Shown piece after piece: positions 37,959-45,680 of a DNA stretch of 64,000 bases. A program made the position numbers and the translations under genes. The number at the start of each line of letters is the position of its first letter. Positions within the stretch are counted from its first letter, which is position 1. The stretch comes from Echinometra lucunter (lineage: Eukaryota; Echinodermata; Echinoidea; Camarodonta; Echinometridae): NCBI GenBank assembly GCA_029962745.1, contig CM057157.1, positions 5,681,375-5,745,374 of the forward strand. Direction: 5' to 3'. The notes beneath the pieces were generated by a model that saw only the letters and a list, made by a program, of their open reading frames with translations, had not been told where the DNA came from and did no database searches.

Positions 37959-39814
37959 AAGTTCATAACAGTGACTTCCTGTTGCTGGCAAAGTTTGAAT
38001 TGATCAAAATAAGGCTGGTTTTTTGTGATCTCTTAAACTTTCAAATCGTTTTGACGAGGCTTGATGATTTTGGTTTGAAGGAACACATTTTTACAAAATT
38101 CTTGACCCTTACCATCACTTCCTATTACATGTGATATAGTGTCTATTGGCAAAACAATAACATATTGACATTGGCCTTAAGTGGATGTAACTGATATAGC
38201 TTACTTATTGAAAGTGTATGAAACTAAGTACATGTTATCAAGGATTCTTTATTGTGACTGGCATGGTTTGACAGGTCAGAGCACTCTTACATTGAGATAT
38301 AAAAAAATGTGAGAATTTTTTATTCTTTGTATTCCTTCTTACTGTTCAATATACAATCCATTTATAGAATTCCATTTTTTGCCAATTTGCTGGGCAGGTC
38401 TTTCTCCATGACACGACCATGGTTGAGCCTTATCCCTTGATCTTCTGTGGTGGTAAGATATCATGGGATGATGACCAAGGTCATGAAACAGTCTTTGTTG
38501 ATGACCACATCAAGTTTCACTGCTCTCAAGAAACTGCCGATCTTGTCATTGTAAGTGGAACATATAAGCAACAGCAGTCCTGTAAATTGACAAACTTCCA
38601 TGTTGCCTAAGGTCTCCATGATTAACTAAAATTTGTAAAATTATTATGCCATGGAATGATTGAAATACACATTGAAGTCTTAAATTTCTCCAAAAAAAAT
38701 CCTACCTTCAAAATGGCCTTAAAAAAAAAATGATCTCAAATTGCTTAATGTGGTAAAAATGTCTGGTTTTAGACTACCCTGCATGTGAATGATATCATTT
38801 TGTTCAGATTTTGTCCATGTGCCAAATGTTATTGTCCTCTAAAAGTTACTATTTGTCTCTAGCTCATTGATGAAAAAGCGTTATCAGTCTTAATGGAGTT
38901 AGTAACTCTATCATCTCATGACGTAATTTGTTATGTTGATTAATTCTGTGACAGATTGATAAGATAGGTCGACAGTTGCAGCCCTATTACTCAGTGGACT
39001 ATTAAGTGTAATTAGGGTTTTTCTTATCCCAACTTTATAAATATGCATCTATGACTTCAGTTTGTATAAGGACAGGTTTACCATCTATGGCTTTGCGATA
39101 CTTTGTATGTACATAATCTTCTTTCGTTTATGATATGTATATCATTGAAAAAAAAAAAAACTTTTGAAAGGAGCTTTAGGCTTATAATCGTAAGTCAGAG
39201 CCCAATTTGACCGAAGCCTAGAGCCGGATTCCAACTCAGCGTCTTTTGGTCCACTATCCTTCCCTTTCTCCGTAGAAAAGACAATGAGGGATCTGGGAAG
39301 CCAATGTGAATACCTGGGCACAGAGAAACCAGTAAAAATGGTTGACGTGCCTTTTGATAAGGTAAACCTAAAAGAGTCCAACAGTATTGTCTTTTTTTGT
39401 TCTCCATTAATGTGTATATAGAAGTTAAGAGAGGAGCTGGACAGAGTGATGGAGGAGAAGATCACCAACCCAGGACCTACCAACTGGAGTCAGGCAAGTC
39501 ATGAAGGTAGAGTAATGAGAGCCATCGTTGACATCCTCATCATGCAGTCCAAGGATACGTATGACAACAATGATGATGATGATCAGGGATTTGTTCGTCG
39601 TGGTGCTGGCAGTGACTGGCGAGATGATGATGATTATGATGAGGATGATGGGGAGAACTATGATAATGTTAATGGTGGAGGTGGTCAGCGATACGGACAG
39701 TCTGGGAATAGGTACCATAATGATGACAGGCCCGGAAGCAGTCATTGGAGACCAGACACACATCGTAGAAGACATCGCGGAAACCCTCACCAGAGATACT
39801 GGACTCAGAATTAA
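19623..39814 (+). CDS. DHX36: DHX36 (RHAU), DEAH-box G-quadruplex helicase, complete in 20 coding exons
   Basis: Exons: 19623-19835, 20743-20857, 21557-21729, 23098-23268, 24983-25137, 25596-25697, 26733-26879, 28103-28249, 28945-29047, 29756-29899, 30790-30998, 31908-32025, 32238-32336, 32752-32925, 33413-33577, 34837-34936, 36045-36144, 37192-37315, 38398-38550, 39422-39814. All introns are GT-AG and phases join into 3105 nt, 1034 aa (human about 1008). Order: Gly/Arg N-terminus, DHX36-specific motif [16 protein letters not shown] (43-58), Walker A GETGCGKT (183-190), TQPRRISA (215-222), motif II DEVH (287-290), SAT (319-321), motif [13 protein letters not shown] (506-517), motif [10 protein letters not shown] (553-560), then helicase-associated and OB-fold-like regions to about 905 and an acidic, RG-containing tail. 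The family unwinds DNA and RNA G-quadruplexes using ATP, in nucleus and cytoplasm. An in-frame TGA at 19602 supports the start. The DHX36-specific motif excludes DHX9, DHX29 and DHX57. Confidence 0.96.
20085..20610. mobile_element. Foldback element in DHX36 intron 1
   Basis: ACCCTAGGGAAAATCAATTA (from 20101) pairs with AAAATTGATTTTTCCCCAGGGTTT near 20558-20581, and inner arms near 20249-20293 and 20420-20464 pair again (GGCAATGTTGC with GCAACATTGCC). It is a diverged inverted-repeat element about 0.5 kb long. The rest of the intron (19836-20742) shows nothing. Confidence 0.7.
20858..21556 (+). other. DHX36 intron 2, nothing recognised
   Basis: Donor GTAGTA, acceptor TTTAAG. No repeat or gene was identified inside. 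Confidence 0.7.
21730..23097 (+). other. DHX36 intron 3 with an imperfect trinucleotide repeat
   Basis: An (AGC/GTA/GTG)n stretch lies at about 21759-21830. A short direct repeat of about 45 bp containing CAGCAGTCTGTAG occurs at about 22058-22135. Otherwise empty. Confidence 0.7.
23564..24241. mobile_element. TIR element in DHX36 intron 4
   Basis: The left end GTATTCTGAAAATTGTCTTA (23570-23589, then TCTCT) is the inverted copy of the right end AGAGATAAAACAATTTTCAG (24210-24229, then TATACGGCCCCC), with a few mismatches. A further AGAATAC/GTATTCT pairing lies inside. Length is about 680 bp with no coding capacity. Confidence 0.7.
24339..24422. mobile_element. About 80 bp TTAACCC MITE, copy 1 (DHX36 intron 4)
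   Basis: Starts TTAACCCATGGACTACTGG and ends CAGTAGTCGAGTAATTAATGGG, a diverged inverted repeat. Same family as 26923-26985 and 34566-34645. Confidence 0.7.
24528..24946. mobile_element. TIR element, GTTAACCCATTCATGACA ends (DHX36 intron 4)
   Basis: The left end GTTAACCCATTCATGACA (24528-24545) and right end TGTCACGAATGGGTTAAC (24929-24946) are inverted copies with a single mismatch. About 420 bp, AT-rich, non-coding. The outer bases resemble the ~80 bp TTAACCC family nearby. Confidence 0.7.
25138..25595 (+). other. DHX36 intron 5, nothing recognised
   Basis: GT-AG intron with a pyrimidine-rich end, ATTACAG. Confidence 0.7.
25738..25998. repeat. 90 bp inverted repeat in DHX36 intron 6
   Basis: Arms 25738-25827 and 25909-25998 are reverse complements with few mismatches (for example CTTCACAATGGTTCTGGTAG with CTACCAGAACCATTGTGAAG) around an ~80 base spacer. 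It would fold within the DHX36 pre-mRNA. A (GAA)n run follows near 26058-26080. Confidence 0.88.
26923..26985. mobile_element. About 80 bp TTAACCC MITE, copy 2 (DHX36 intron 7)
   Basis: TTAACCCATTGGCTACAGGA, then ACCTATGGGAATTCAGTTGA; a shortened relative of the copies in introns 4 and 15. Confidence 0.6.
27087..27243. mobile_element. Short MITE with GTTTCATAAAGCTG ends (DHX36 intron 7)
   Basis: The left arm ATGTTTCATAAAGCTGTTCG followed by TAAGTTACGCAC, and the right arm GTGCGTAACTTACAAACAGC followed by TTTATGAAACA, form a compact inverted repeat of about 157 bp. Both arms also carry ACTGG and GTTCTTG/CAAGAAC pairs. The remaining intron (27244-28102) is AT-rich with nothing recognised. Confidence 0.8.
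28380..28531 (+). repeat. Exact 76 bp tandem duplication in DHX36 intron 8
   Basis: Units 28380-28455 and 28456-28531 (AATAGCTCTTCTTG...GTTGCTAGGT) appear identical by eye, indicating a very recent duplication or an assembly artefact. Confidence 0.92.
28768..28800. repeat. (CT)n microsatellite
   Basis: About 16 CT units within the pyrimidine-rich 3' part of DHX36 intron 8. Confidence 0.95.
29667..29734 (+). pseudogene. Partial duplicate of DHX36 exon 10 with its splice acceptor (decoy exon)
   Basis: The acceptor and the first part of exon 10 occur twice, 69 bp apart: AATCAATGTTTTCTCCCCAG ending at 29686 and AATCAATGTTTCCTCCCCAG ending at 29755. After the decoy acceptor the sequence encodes [11 protein letters not shown], against [11 protein letters not shown] in the real exon, then runs into an in-frame TAA at 29735-29737. 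Use of the decoy would truncate DHX36 between its two helicase lobes. The true exon is chosen because it keeps the conserved [12 protein letters not shown] and an open frame. Confidence 0.88.
29933..30288. mobile_element. MITE with about 60 bp terminal inverted repeats (DHX36 intron 10)
   Basis: The left arm starts AAGCCCAGCATACACCTTA and includes GGCTCATGACTGGTCCA; the right arm includes TGGACCAGTCATGAGCC and ends AAGGTGTGCGCTGGGCTT. The interior is non-coding and carries more (G)ACCAGTC/GACTGG motifs. The rest of the intron (30289-30789) shows nothing. Confidence 0.85.
31298..31705. mobile_element. TTTTCGCG/CGCGAAAA element, copy 3 (DHX36 intron 11)
   Basis: The left side has AAATATTCGCGGTACATTAATTT and GCGCGAATTCTAGAAC; the right side has GCGCGAATTTAAGAACCCGC and AAAAATTAATCACGCGAAAATA. 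The outer blocks pair as a weak inverted repeat, so this looks like a complete ~400 bp element, while 14828-14925 and 17150-17245 are partial. Confidence 0.6.
32337..32751 (+). other. DHX36 intron 13, nothing recognised
   Basis: AT-rich GT-AG intron. Confidence 0.65.
32936..32967. repeat. (CT)n microsatellite
   Basis: Begins about ten bases after the exon 14 donor in intron 14. The remainder of the intron (to 33412) has only a C-run then A-run near 33083-33101. Confidence 0.92.
33578..34370 (+). other. First part of DHX36 intron 15, nothing recognised
   Basis: The donor GTAAAT is weaker than the others in the gene. No repeat or coding block was recognised before the hairpin at 34371. Confidence 0.55.
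34371..34467. repeat. Near-perfect 44 bp stem-loop in DHX36 intron 15
   Basis: Arms 34371-34414 and 34423-34467 pair almost perfectly (TTACACAGTTGACGTGTGGT with ACCACACGTCAACTGTGTAA) around an 8-base loop. The size and shape resemble a pre-miRNA or a tiny foldback MITE. Confidence 0.9.
34566..34645. mobile_element. About 80 bp TTAACCC MITE, copy 3 (DHX36 intron 15)
   Basis: TTAACCCGTTGACCACTGG at the left and CCAGTAATCAACGGGTTAA at the right; the best-preserved inverted repeat of the three copies. Confidence 0.8.
34676..34775. mobile_element. Hairpin MITE in DHX36 intron 15
   Basis: GTGCGATCGTTTGCGACC pairs with GGTCGCAAACCATTGCAC, with outer partial pairing of CTAATTAG and CCAATTGTG. It ends about 60 bases before the exon 16 acceptor. 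Confidence 0.65.
34937..36044 (+). other. DHX36 intron 16, with a tRNA-like remnant near 35583-35635
   Basis: Near 35583-35635, TTAGAGCAGTGGTCCCTTAACCAC followed by TGATTTCAAAACCAGG loosely recalls a tRNA D-arm, anticodon stem and B box. It is too degenerate to call. Otherwise AT-rich. Confidence 0.4.
36145..37191 (+). other. DHX36 intron 17, AT-rich with a diverged internal repeat
   Basis: Blocks near 36905 and 37017 share ATTCCATGAGAYTGATCC. Nothing else was recognised. Confidence 0.55.
37545..37750 (+). mobile_element. Remnant of a LINE reverse-transcriptase C-terminus (DHX36 intron 18)
   Basis: One plus-strand frame reads [15 protein letters not shown] then [18 protein letters not shown]. 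After a one-base shift it continues as [11 protein letters not shown]. The order 'A-P-x-L-W-x-x-(L/M)' then 'S-x-x-x-F-K-(K/R)-x-L-K' recalls the C-terminal end of many non-LTR reverse transcriptases. The fragment is short and frameshifted, so this is a cautious call. Confidence 0.5.
37909..37957. repeat. (GA)n microsatellite
   Basis: About 24 uninterrupted GA units in DHX36 intron 18. Confidence 0.97.
38551..39421 (+). other. DHX36 intron 19, nothing recognised
   Basis: Donor GTAAGT, acceptor TGTGTATATAG. A run of A near 39148-39161 is the only simple repeat. Confidence 0.7.
39422..39814 (+). CDS. DHX36: DHX36 terminal coding exon with acidic then RG-rich tail
   Basis: Starts [14 protein letters not shown], continuing the conserved C-terminal region ([16 protein letters not shown]). 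It then leaves the conserved part with Asp-rich NDDDDQ and [10 protein letters not shown] encoded by GAT repeats, followed by GGGGQRYGQ and an Arg/His-rich end [16 protein letters not shown]. The stop TAA is at 39812-39814. A long Asp/Arg tail of this kind is not expected from the vertebrate protein. Confidence 0.93.
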   Translation, partial: KLREELDRVMEEKITNPGPTNWSQASHEGRVMRAIVDILIMQSKDTYDNNDDDDQGFVRRGAGSDWRDDDDYDEDDGENYDNVNGGGGQRYGQSGNRYHNDDRPGSSHWRPDTHRRRHRGNPHQRYWTQN

Positions 39815-41145
39815 TATACAAGTGCAACCAAGATTCGCATCATAGGAATACGAACAAAACCCACATATTTGATGGTATTTATGATATTTACATGTACACA
39901 TGTAACTGAGATTGATACCATTGGAAACTGCAAATTAACACACATATTAGACTTAGTGTTGGTGACGCAACTGGGATTCTCATTATTGCCAGCTATGAGG
40001 AAACCAACTGAGATTCAGTGTTGATGATGCGTATAGTTGAACATTGAGGAAACTCACCTCCACATCAGAGACACTGGAATCTTATACAAATACGGAATAG
40101 ACATGAGTGCGATGATACAAGATTTCGCATGAGGTGAAAGAGCGACCTTCTATTCAACGAGGCGAAGCCGAGTTGAGTAGAAGTCGCGATCTTTCACCGA
40201 AGGCGAAATCTTATACCATGGCACGACTTAGAATATTCGCTATTTGTATTGTACAACGCCTCGGCAGTCTGAGAAATTGATGCATATGAAGAAAAACAAT
40301 AACATTTTGGTTCAGAAAGTAAGGTTTAAAAAGCAAAGAAAAGAGCTAGCTCCGACTGCAAAATGCCTGGCCAGCCAGTAGCACATATCTTGTGTAGCGC
40401 GTATCCTTGTGCGCAACTAGCATGCTGCATGCCTGATAACAAGTGCGGCGCAAGTTAATTCTGATGTCACACCCGTGCAATGGTACATTTTGGATGGTAC
40501 GCTTGCAATGGTACGAATGTCACACGTTTAGCTCACATAGACATGCATACAACAAGCTGTGTAGGCATTGTACAATAATTGATGATACACACAGCAAGTA
40601 CACGACTTTGTGTGATGGAGCAAAATCCCACATATTATTCTCCGAATTTACGAAATCTGTCATTTTGATAGGCATTGTGAGAGACTTGTAGCAGCCACGC
40701 TTATGACTCATTTTAAATTACCAGTAACTACAAATCATATGAGATATTGCAGAATACCCATAAACTGAAATATCAAGTGGTTTGAGATATATATGATATA
40801 TATTATTGAAGCATTAAAGAAACACACATGTTGATCTGAGAATTATTGGTATATGTAAACTGTGATTCACATCGCTGAATACTAATGTAGACCAAAGACT
40901 GAGAAGGTGCTAAATATTCAAAGTCTGATTTGAAAGTGATTTTGTGCAGAAACTTATTTGCTCTTGGTTCAAAGTGAAAGGAAAAAAGGCTGAGGACTGA
41001 ATCATCAGGAGGGGGAGGGGTGGTAATTTAAGGAACCCAATGGAATTTTCTAAGATTAAAGTATGCATTGACAAACATCTTCATTTGTCAGTACACCCTG
41101 TAGTGACTAATACAAAAAGAGTATTTTATTTTGTTTGCACATATC
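39815..41145 (+). other. DHX36 3' UTR/flank with a hairpin element at 40115-40216
   Basis: No AATAAA close to the stop was found, so the mRNA end is undefined. At 40115-40216, AAGATTTCGCATGAGGTGAA and TTCACCGAAGGCGAAATCTT are inverted partners, with ACTTCTATTCAAC-type sequence at the tip: a small foldback element. Confidence 0.6.
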
Positions 41146-41153
41146 GTCTAGAG

Positions 41154-41634
41154 CAGTGCTTCTCAACCTTTTTTACCTCGAGGTCCACTTTGGCTATTCA
41201 AATTTTTTCGCGGCCCACCTTCATTCTTAGAAATATTTTGAGGCCCATCTCCCAGAACTTTAATGAGAAAAAAAAATCGATAAAACATGACAAAAGAAAA
41301 TAGCGAAATGTGTGGTAATTATCTGGATTACTACCTATATTACATTACAAAATCCAACCTACAAGTATGGTTGCAGTAAATGAAAATTGATATAATACCT
41401 CCACCCCAACCAAATGTACAGAAATCTTCGAAAATATTTAGCACATTGCATTGACAATAAGCCACAACCTTTTGTGTTATTCTAATATGTTTAATAAATT
41501 CAATTCAATTTGATGTTAAAAGTAAAGCTGAATTCAAGAATTTCTTCCAAAATATTTTGGACTGACCTCGCGGCCCACCTGAGAAAGCTTCACGGCCCAC
41601 CAGTGGGCCGCGGACCATCGGTTGAGAAGCGCTG
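41154..41634. mobile_element. hAT-type MITE with 8 bp target-site duplication
   Basis: Ends CAGTGCTTCTCAACC (from 41154) and GGTTGAGAAGCGCTG (to 41634) are inverted copies with one mismatch and match the classic hAT terminal consensus. Flanks GTCTAGAG (41146-41153) and TTCTAGAG (41635-41642) agree at 7 of 8 bases, as expected for a hAT 8 bp duplication. Sub-terminal GCGGCCCACC repeats are present. 481 bp, no transposase. Confidence 0.9.
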
Positions 41635-41642
41635 TTCTAGAG

Positions 41643-42155
41643 AATGTATACTTACTTTTTCTGTTTCTAAGGACTCCCGTCTTGGTATAAAGCAGCAAGG
41701 ATGTTTTACACCAGCTGATATGAACTCTGGATGAACAATATGTATTCTTGTTTTGCATACACTTGTATTTTATCATGGGCATGCATCTACTTATGTATCT
41801 GACAAAACTGAGAACAACCTACACCAAAAAGATGAGTATTTCAATGCAACTATTATAGGTTTCAGATATCTTTGAAGGTGGAGGTTATAGGTTTGTAAAC
41901 ATATACTATTTTACTTCTTTAAAAGACCCTGATATTATGCTGTATACATCACCTTATCCAGGTGTTAAGGGTGGGTGCTTACAAAGTTGCACTGAAATTC
42001 ACAATTAAAGGCTTCGGAAACACCGTAGTGGTAGTCTAGTCTGCCTAGTTGGTCTGTTCATTGTCAGGATTGTTGGGAGAATTTCCCAACAATGAACAGA
42101 GTATATTGTTTGAAACACATTGAGATGATGTACTCCTTTTACCAAAAGAGAAACT
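41643..42155. other. Intergenic, nothing recognised
   Basis: AT-rich and non-coding by inspection. Confidence 0.5.
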
Positions 42156-42628
42156 GTAGAGCTATTGTACTTTACAGAGGAATATTAATGATTCTTTTCA
42201 GCTTTCAAAACTGTGACCTGCTCACAACTTCGCTAACTTGCTCACCCTTCCATCCTTTTTTTCTTCTCTTTACATTTCACTTTGTTCCAGCTCATACACT
42301 GAAAATAGAAGCCAAATATAGTCTTGGGCACTGCCCTAATAATAATGCATTAAAACAATTCATTCCAACATAATCTCTTTCCTTTTTTTGGTGTGTAGAG
42401 CTATTGTACTTTACGGAGGAACATTAATGCTTCTTTTCAGCTTTCAAAACTGTGACCTGCTCACAACTTCGCTAACTTGCTTACCCTTCCATCCTTTTTT
42501 TCTTCTCTTTACATTTCACTTTGTTCCAGCTCAAACACAGAAAATAGAAGCCAAATATAGTCTTGTACACTGCCCTAATAATAATGCATTAAAACAATTC
42601 ATTCCAACATAATCTGTTTCCTTTTTTA
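42156..42628 (+). repeat. Tandem duplication with a 239 bp unit
   Basis: GTAGAGCTATTGTACTTTAC begins each unit at 42156 and 42395. The units match almost base for base through ATTCCAACATAATCT, with scattered substitutions (for example GCTCACCC against GCTTACCC). Confidence 0.93.
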
Positions 42629-45553
42629 CCGTTTCTTTTACATTTCCTCTGATTTTCTGTAAATGCTGTTTAAGTGGGTTCTATTGACAAAAGAATACAT
42701 CAGCAACCTTTCACTAAATTACCACATGGTAATGTGGTACTCACTCACATGCAGAGAACATCTTACACTGAAATGACTTTGAATACGCATAGTGATACTT
42801 GCTTCTGGGAGGGTACTCCATGTCGATGTCCCAAATAGCCTGTTTCTGCTATTCAAACAGTATTATTCTTTGTTATGTAATATGTTGTTAAAAAGCTTAT
42901 AATTTTAACTATTTTGAACTGTTTTTAAAAGCATAACTTTTCTTTTAGTGTTTGTCAGAGGCTTTTTACAGCTTTTGTACATTATTTCAGTTTGAACTCT
43001 AGTTCCTGTGATACAATGGAACAATGCATTTAACAGTGCCATTGCAAGAAACTGTGACTGTACTTAGACAAGGAAACTGTTGCCAAACCTTAACCTTTGC
43101 TCTCTGTTTCCTTTTGACTTGGTTTTACAGGATTTTGAAATAACAAAGTAATTTTCTTGGTAAGAGGAATCTCATAGCTGCTGACCTAAGTTTCGAAAAA
43201 TTGTCCCCTTTTTAGTCTTTAAGTCTAATGTTGAGAACTCTAGATTTGTATTTTTTTCGCAAAGCTTCTGTGTGGTAAGCTTGTAAAACATGATATTACT
43301 TCAGCGATTCCTGATTTTTATGTGAAAGATGGCAGGTGTGGTTTCTTTCTAGTGCTTATTGTACGTCAGTGTTACATTTGCAGTTGAAGAAAAATATTAT
43401 ACAAGCAGGATTTTTAAACAAGATTTCTGCAAGTATTCTATTTCCCTATTGGTTATGTGGATCTGAAAATTAGTTACCACCTTAATTTCTTATTATAGAA
43501 TTAACATGGATACAAATCAAATTATTATACTACCACGTAGTGCACAATCTATGATTTAATATGATGTCATGTGACACAAAGGGTAGGAAATGGAATTGTA
43601 AGGAACACACTTTTTACGCATTGTGAATAACGGCAAGTTTTGGCATATGTGAGATGGTGAGAGCATACATGTTTAAGTGATCATAGCCATCAAATTGAAT
43701 GGTTCACACTAGTACAGATGGGTTGAGAGAGAGAGAAACAGAAAGAGAAGGGGAGAGGGAGGGAGAACGGGTCTGTCACAGACAATGTATTACAGATCAT
43801 ATTTCACCTGCAGTAATAATGCAGATAACAATATGTCATTTTGCATGAATATTACCCTGAGAGATAACACGTTTGTTTAGTGCTGCATCTAAACTTTGGA
43901 ATAAGTATAACAATCTTCAAAAACCTTTTGCTGAAGTGCAATATAAATGTACGATGATTATTATATCTAGATGCAAGGGGGACCTCATCATTTGAGTCGT
44001 TGGTGAGCAAAGTGGTTTAGAAATTTTTCTTACAACTGCCAACCCTTAGTCCACTTTCTTATTATCTTGTACTGACTTCCAAAGTGTAACATGTTGAATT
44101 AAAAAGGAAATAAAATTAGAAAAGAGTTCATGCAAACATGAATTGAACAATTTCCTTCCTCAGTCTTTATTATCACATGCAAATGATGCTACACCTACAA
44201 AATATTGACTGATAAAGGAATAATTTGCTGGTAGAGAGAGAGATGGAGTGAAATGAATGATAAGGAAAGATTGAAAAAAAGCGGGAGAGAGAGGGGGGAG
44301 GGGGGGGGGAGACATTCAAAGAAAATGAAGGAAAGCAATAGCTTGTGTCATGAAAAAGACTAGTTGATTTCCTCACTGGTAAGGCGCTTTGAAATCCAAG
44401 GTTTCGATTTGCAATATTTTTTAGAGCTTCCTTGTGACTAGATAGTTCCTTATCCTTTGCCCTCATACATTTTGATTAGAAAAAAAAAAGCATACACTAT
44501 GCCAAGTAATATTAATAATTTCCTAACCTCTTGTTTCTTCTTCTTTTTCTTTATTTCTTTCTTCCTAAATATGTTTTAAAGAGGAGTTGTGAAGGAAAAA
44601 TGTGAACAATATTAATTGCATTAACCGACGAGATATGAATTCCTGATGTATTTAATTTACAGATACTACTTTTTCATAACAGAAATCTGTGCGGGAGGCA
44701 TTTCCAAAGCTATATTGTCTACATCCATTCTGTTCAGAATAACACACACCCGCGCACCCTAACACACACACAAGAGAAAAATTGCCTTGGTTGGCTTAAA
44801 GAGAAAAGGGAGATCAGAAACAACTGCAGCAATTACAGGAAAATGCCACTTCAACCCAAATTATGTAGTGTACAAATCATATCTTTAAAAAAGACATATT
44901 ACTCAGTATAAGTATAATGAGCCTTGCACATTACTTCAAAGCATGGTCGTCTATAATTGTTTAAATTTTGCAAAAGTCGAAATGTGCCGACAGGTTGCTC
45001 CAAAGAATTCGGCCATTATAAAACAGAATTTTAAGTTGTTGATGTGCGATTAAGTGGCTGTGTGTGTGTGAGGGGGGGGGGGGGGGGGGGGGGGAGTATG
45101 TGCTTTCAGCAAGGAAGTGCCACGAAAAATGTTATGTGCAGTTTTGCCTGCATGTGTCGTTTGAATGTGCACGGTATAACATTTATATCGGTGAGTATTC
45201 TTCATATTCTGTCCAAAAAGATACCATTTTGTCATGGGTAGCTTTCAAACTTCATTGTATGAGTTTTGATTCGATGAAAGGGCTAGAGCAAGGACATTCA
45301 AGAGAAAAGCTTTTAAAAATCCATATGTTTGTCCACTACGTTAAGAAATCTAAAGTACCATCGAGTGGGAATTAGGCCTATTTGCTCTAATCAGGCGTTG
45401 TGCTACCTGGTCCAACATGTCCAACTTCAGAAACGGATTTAAATTCTTTGAATTCACCGCAGTTCTTCCAAAAAGTTCAGTATTTGACTAGTATAGATTT
45501 TTCAAACTTGTAACCTGAGCTACGACATACTCGATGAAACTTTTTTTTTTCAG
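42629..45553. other. Intergenic between DHX36 and the FN3 gene
   Basis: No gene is supported. It contains a GA-rich patch (about 43724-43765), a second one near 44235-44312, short (CA)n near 44745-44773 and a run of 23 G at 45072-45094. The upstream non-coding exon and promoter of the FN3 gene may lie here but could not be identified. Confidence 0.5.
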
Positions 45554-45580
45554 GAAAAATATCAAGTGCATAGAAAAAAG

Positions 45581-45680
45581 ATGGCATTATTTAGAAGCAC
45601 ACAGCTGGGCTGCACATGCTGGAAGAAATCTCTTGCTTGGCTCTTACTTTGGTGGCTGTTTACTACTGCAAAGGGTTCTA
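45581..45680 (+). CDS. FN3 gene exon: signal peptide
   Basis: ATG at 45581 opens MALFRSTQLG, then a basic pair KK and the hydrophobic core SLAWLLLWWLFTTA, with a likely cleavage after AKG. The exon ends in phase 1 at GTAAGT. Just upstream a T-run ending TTTCAG (to 45553) looks like an acceptor, so 45554-45580 is 5' UTR and another non-coding exon lies upstream. The exon is only 33 codons long. Confidence 0.85.

Noticed and set aside
39425..39901. 158-codon minus-strand frame
   Set aside because: Antisense of the DHX36 terminal exon and its GAT repeats.
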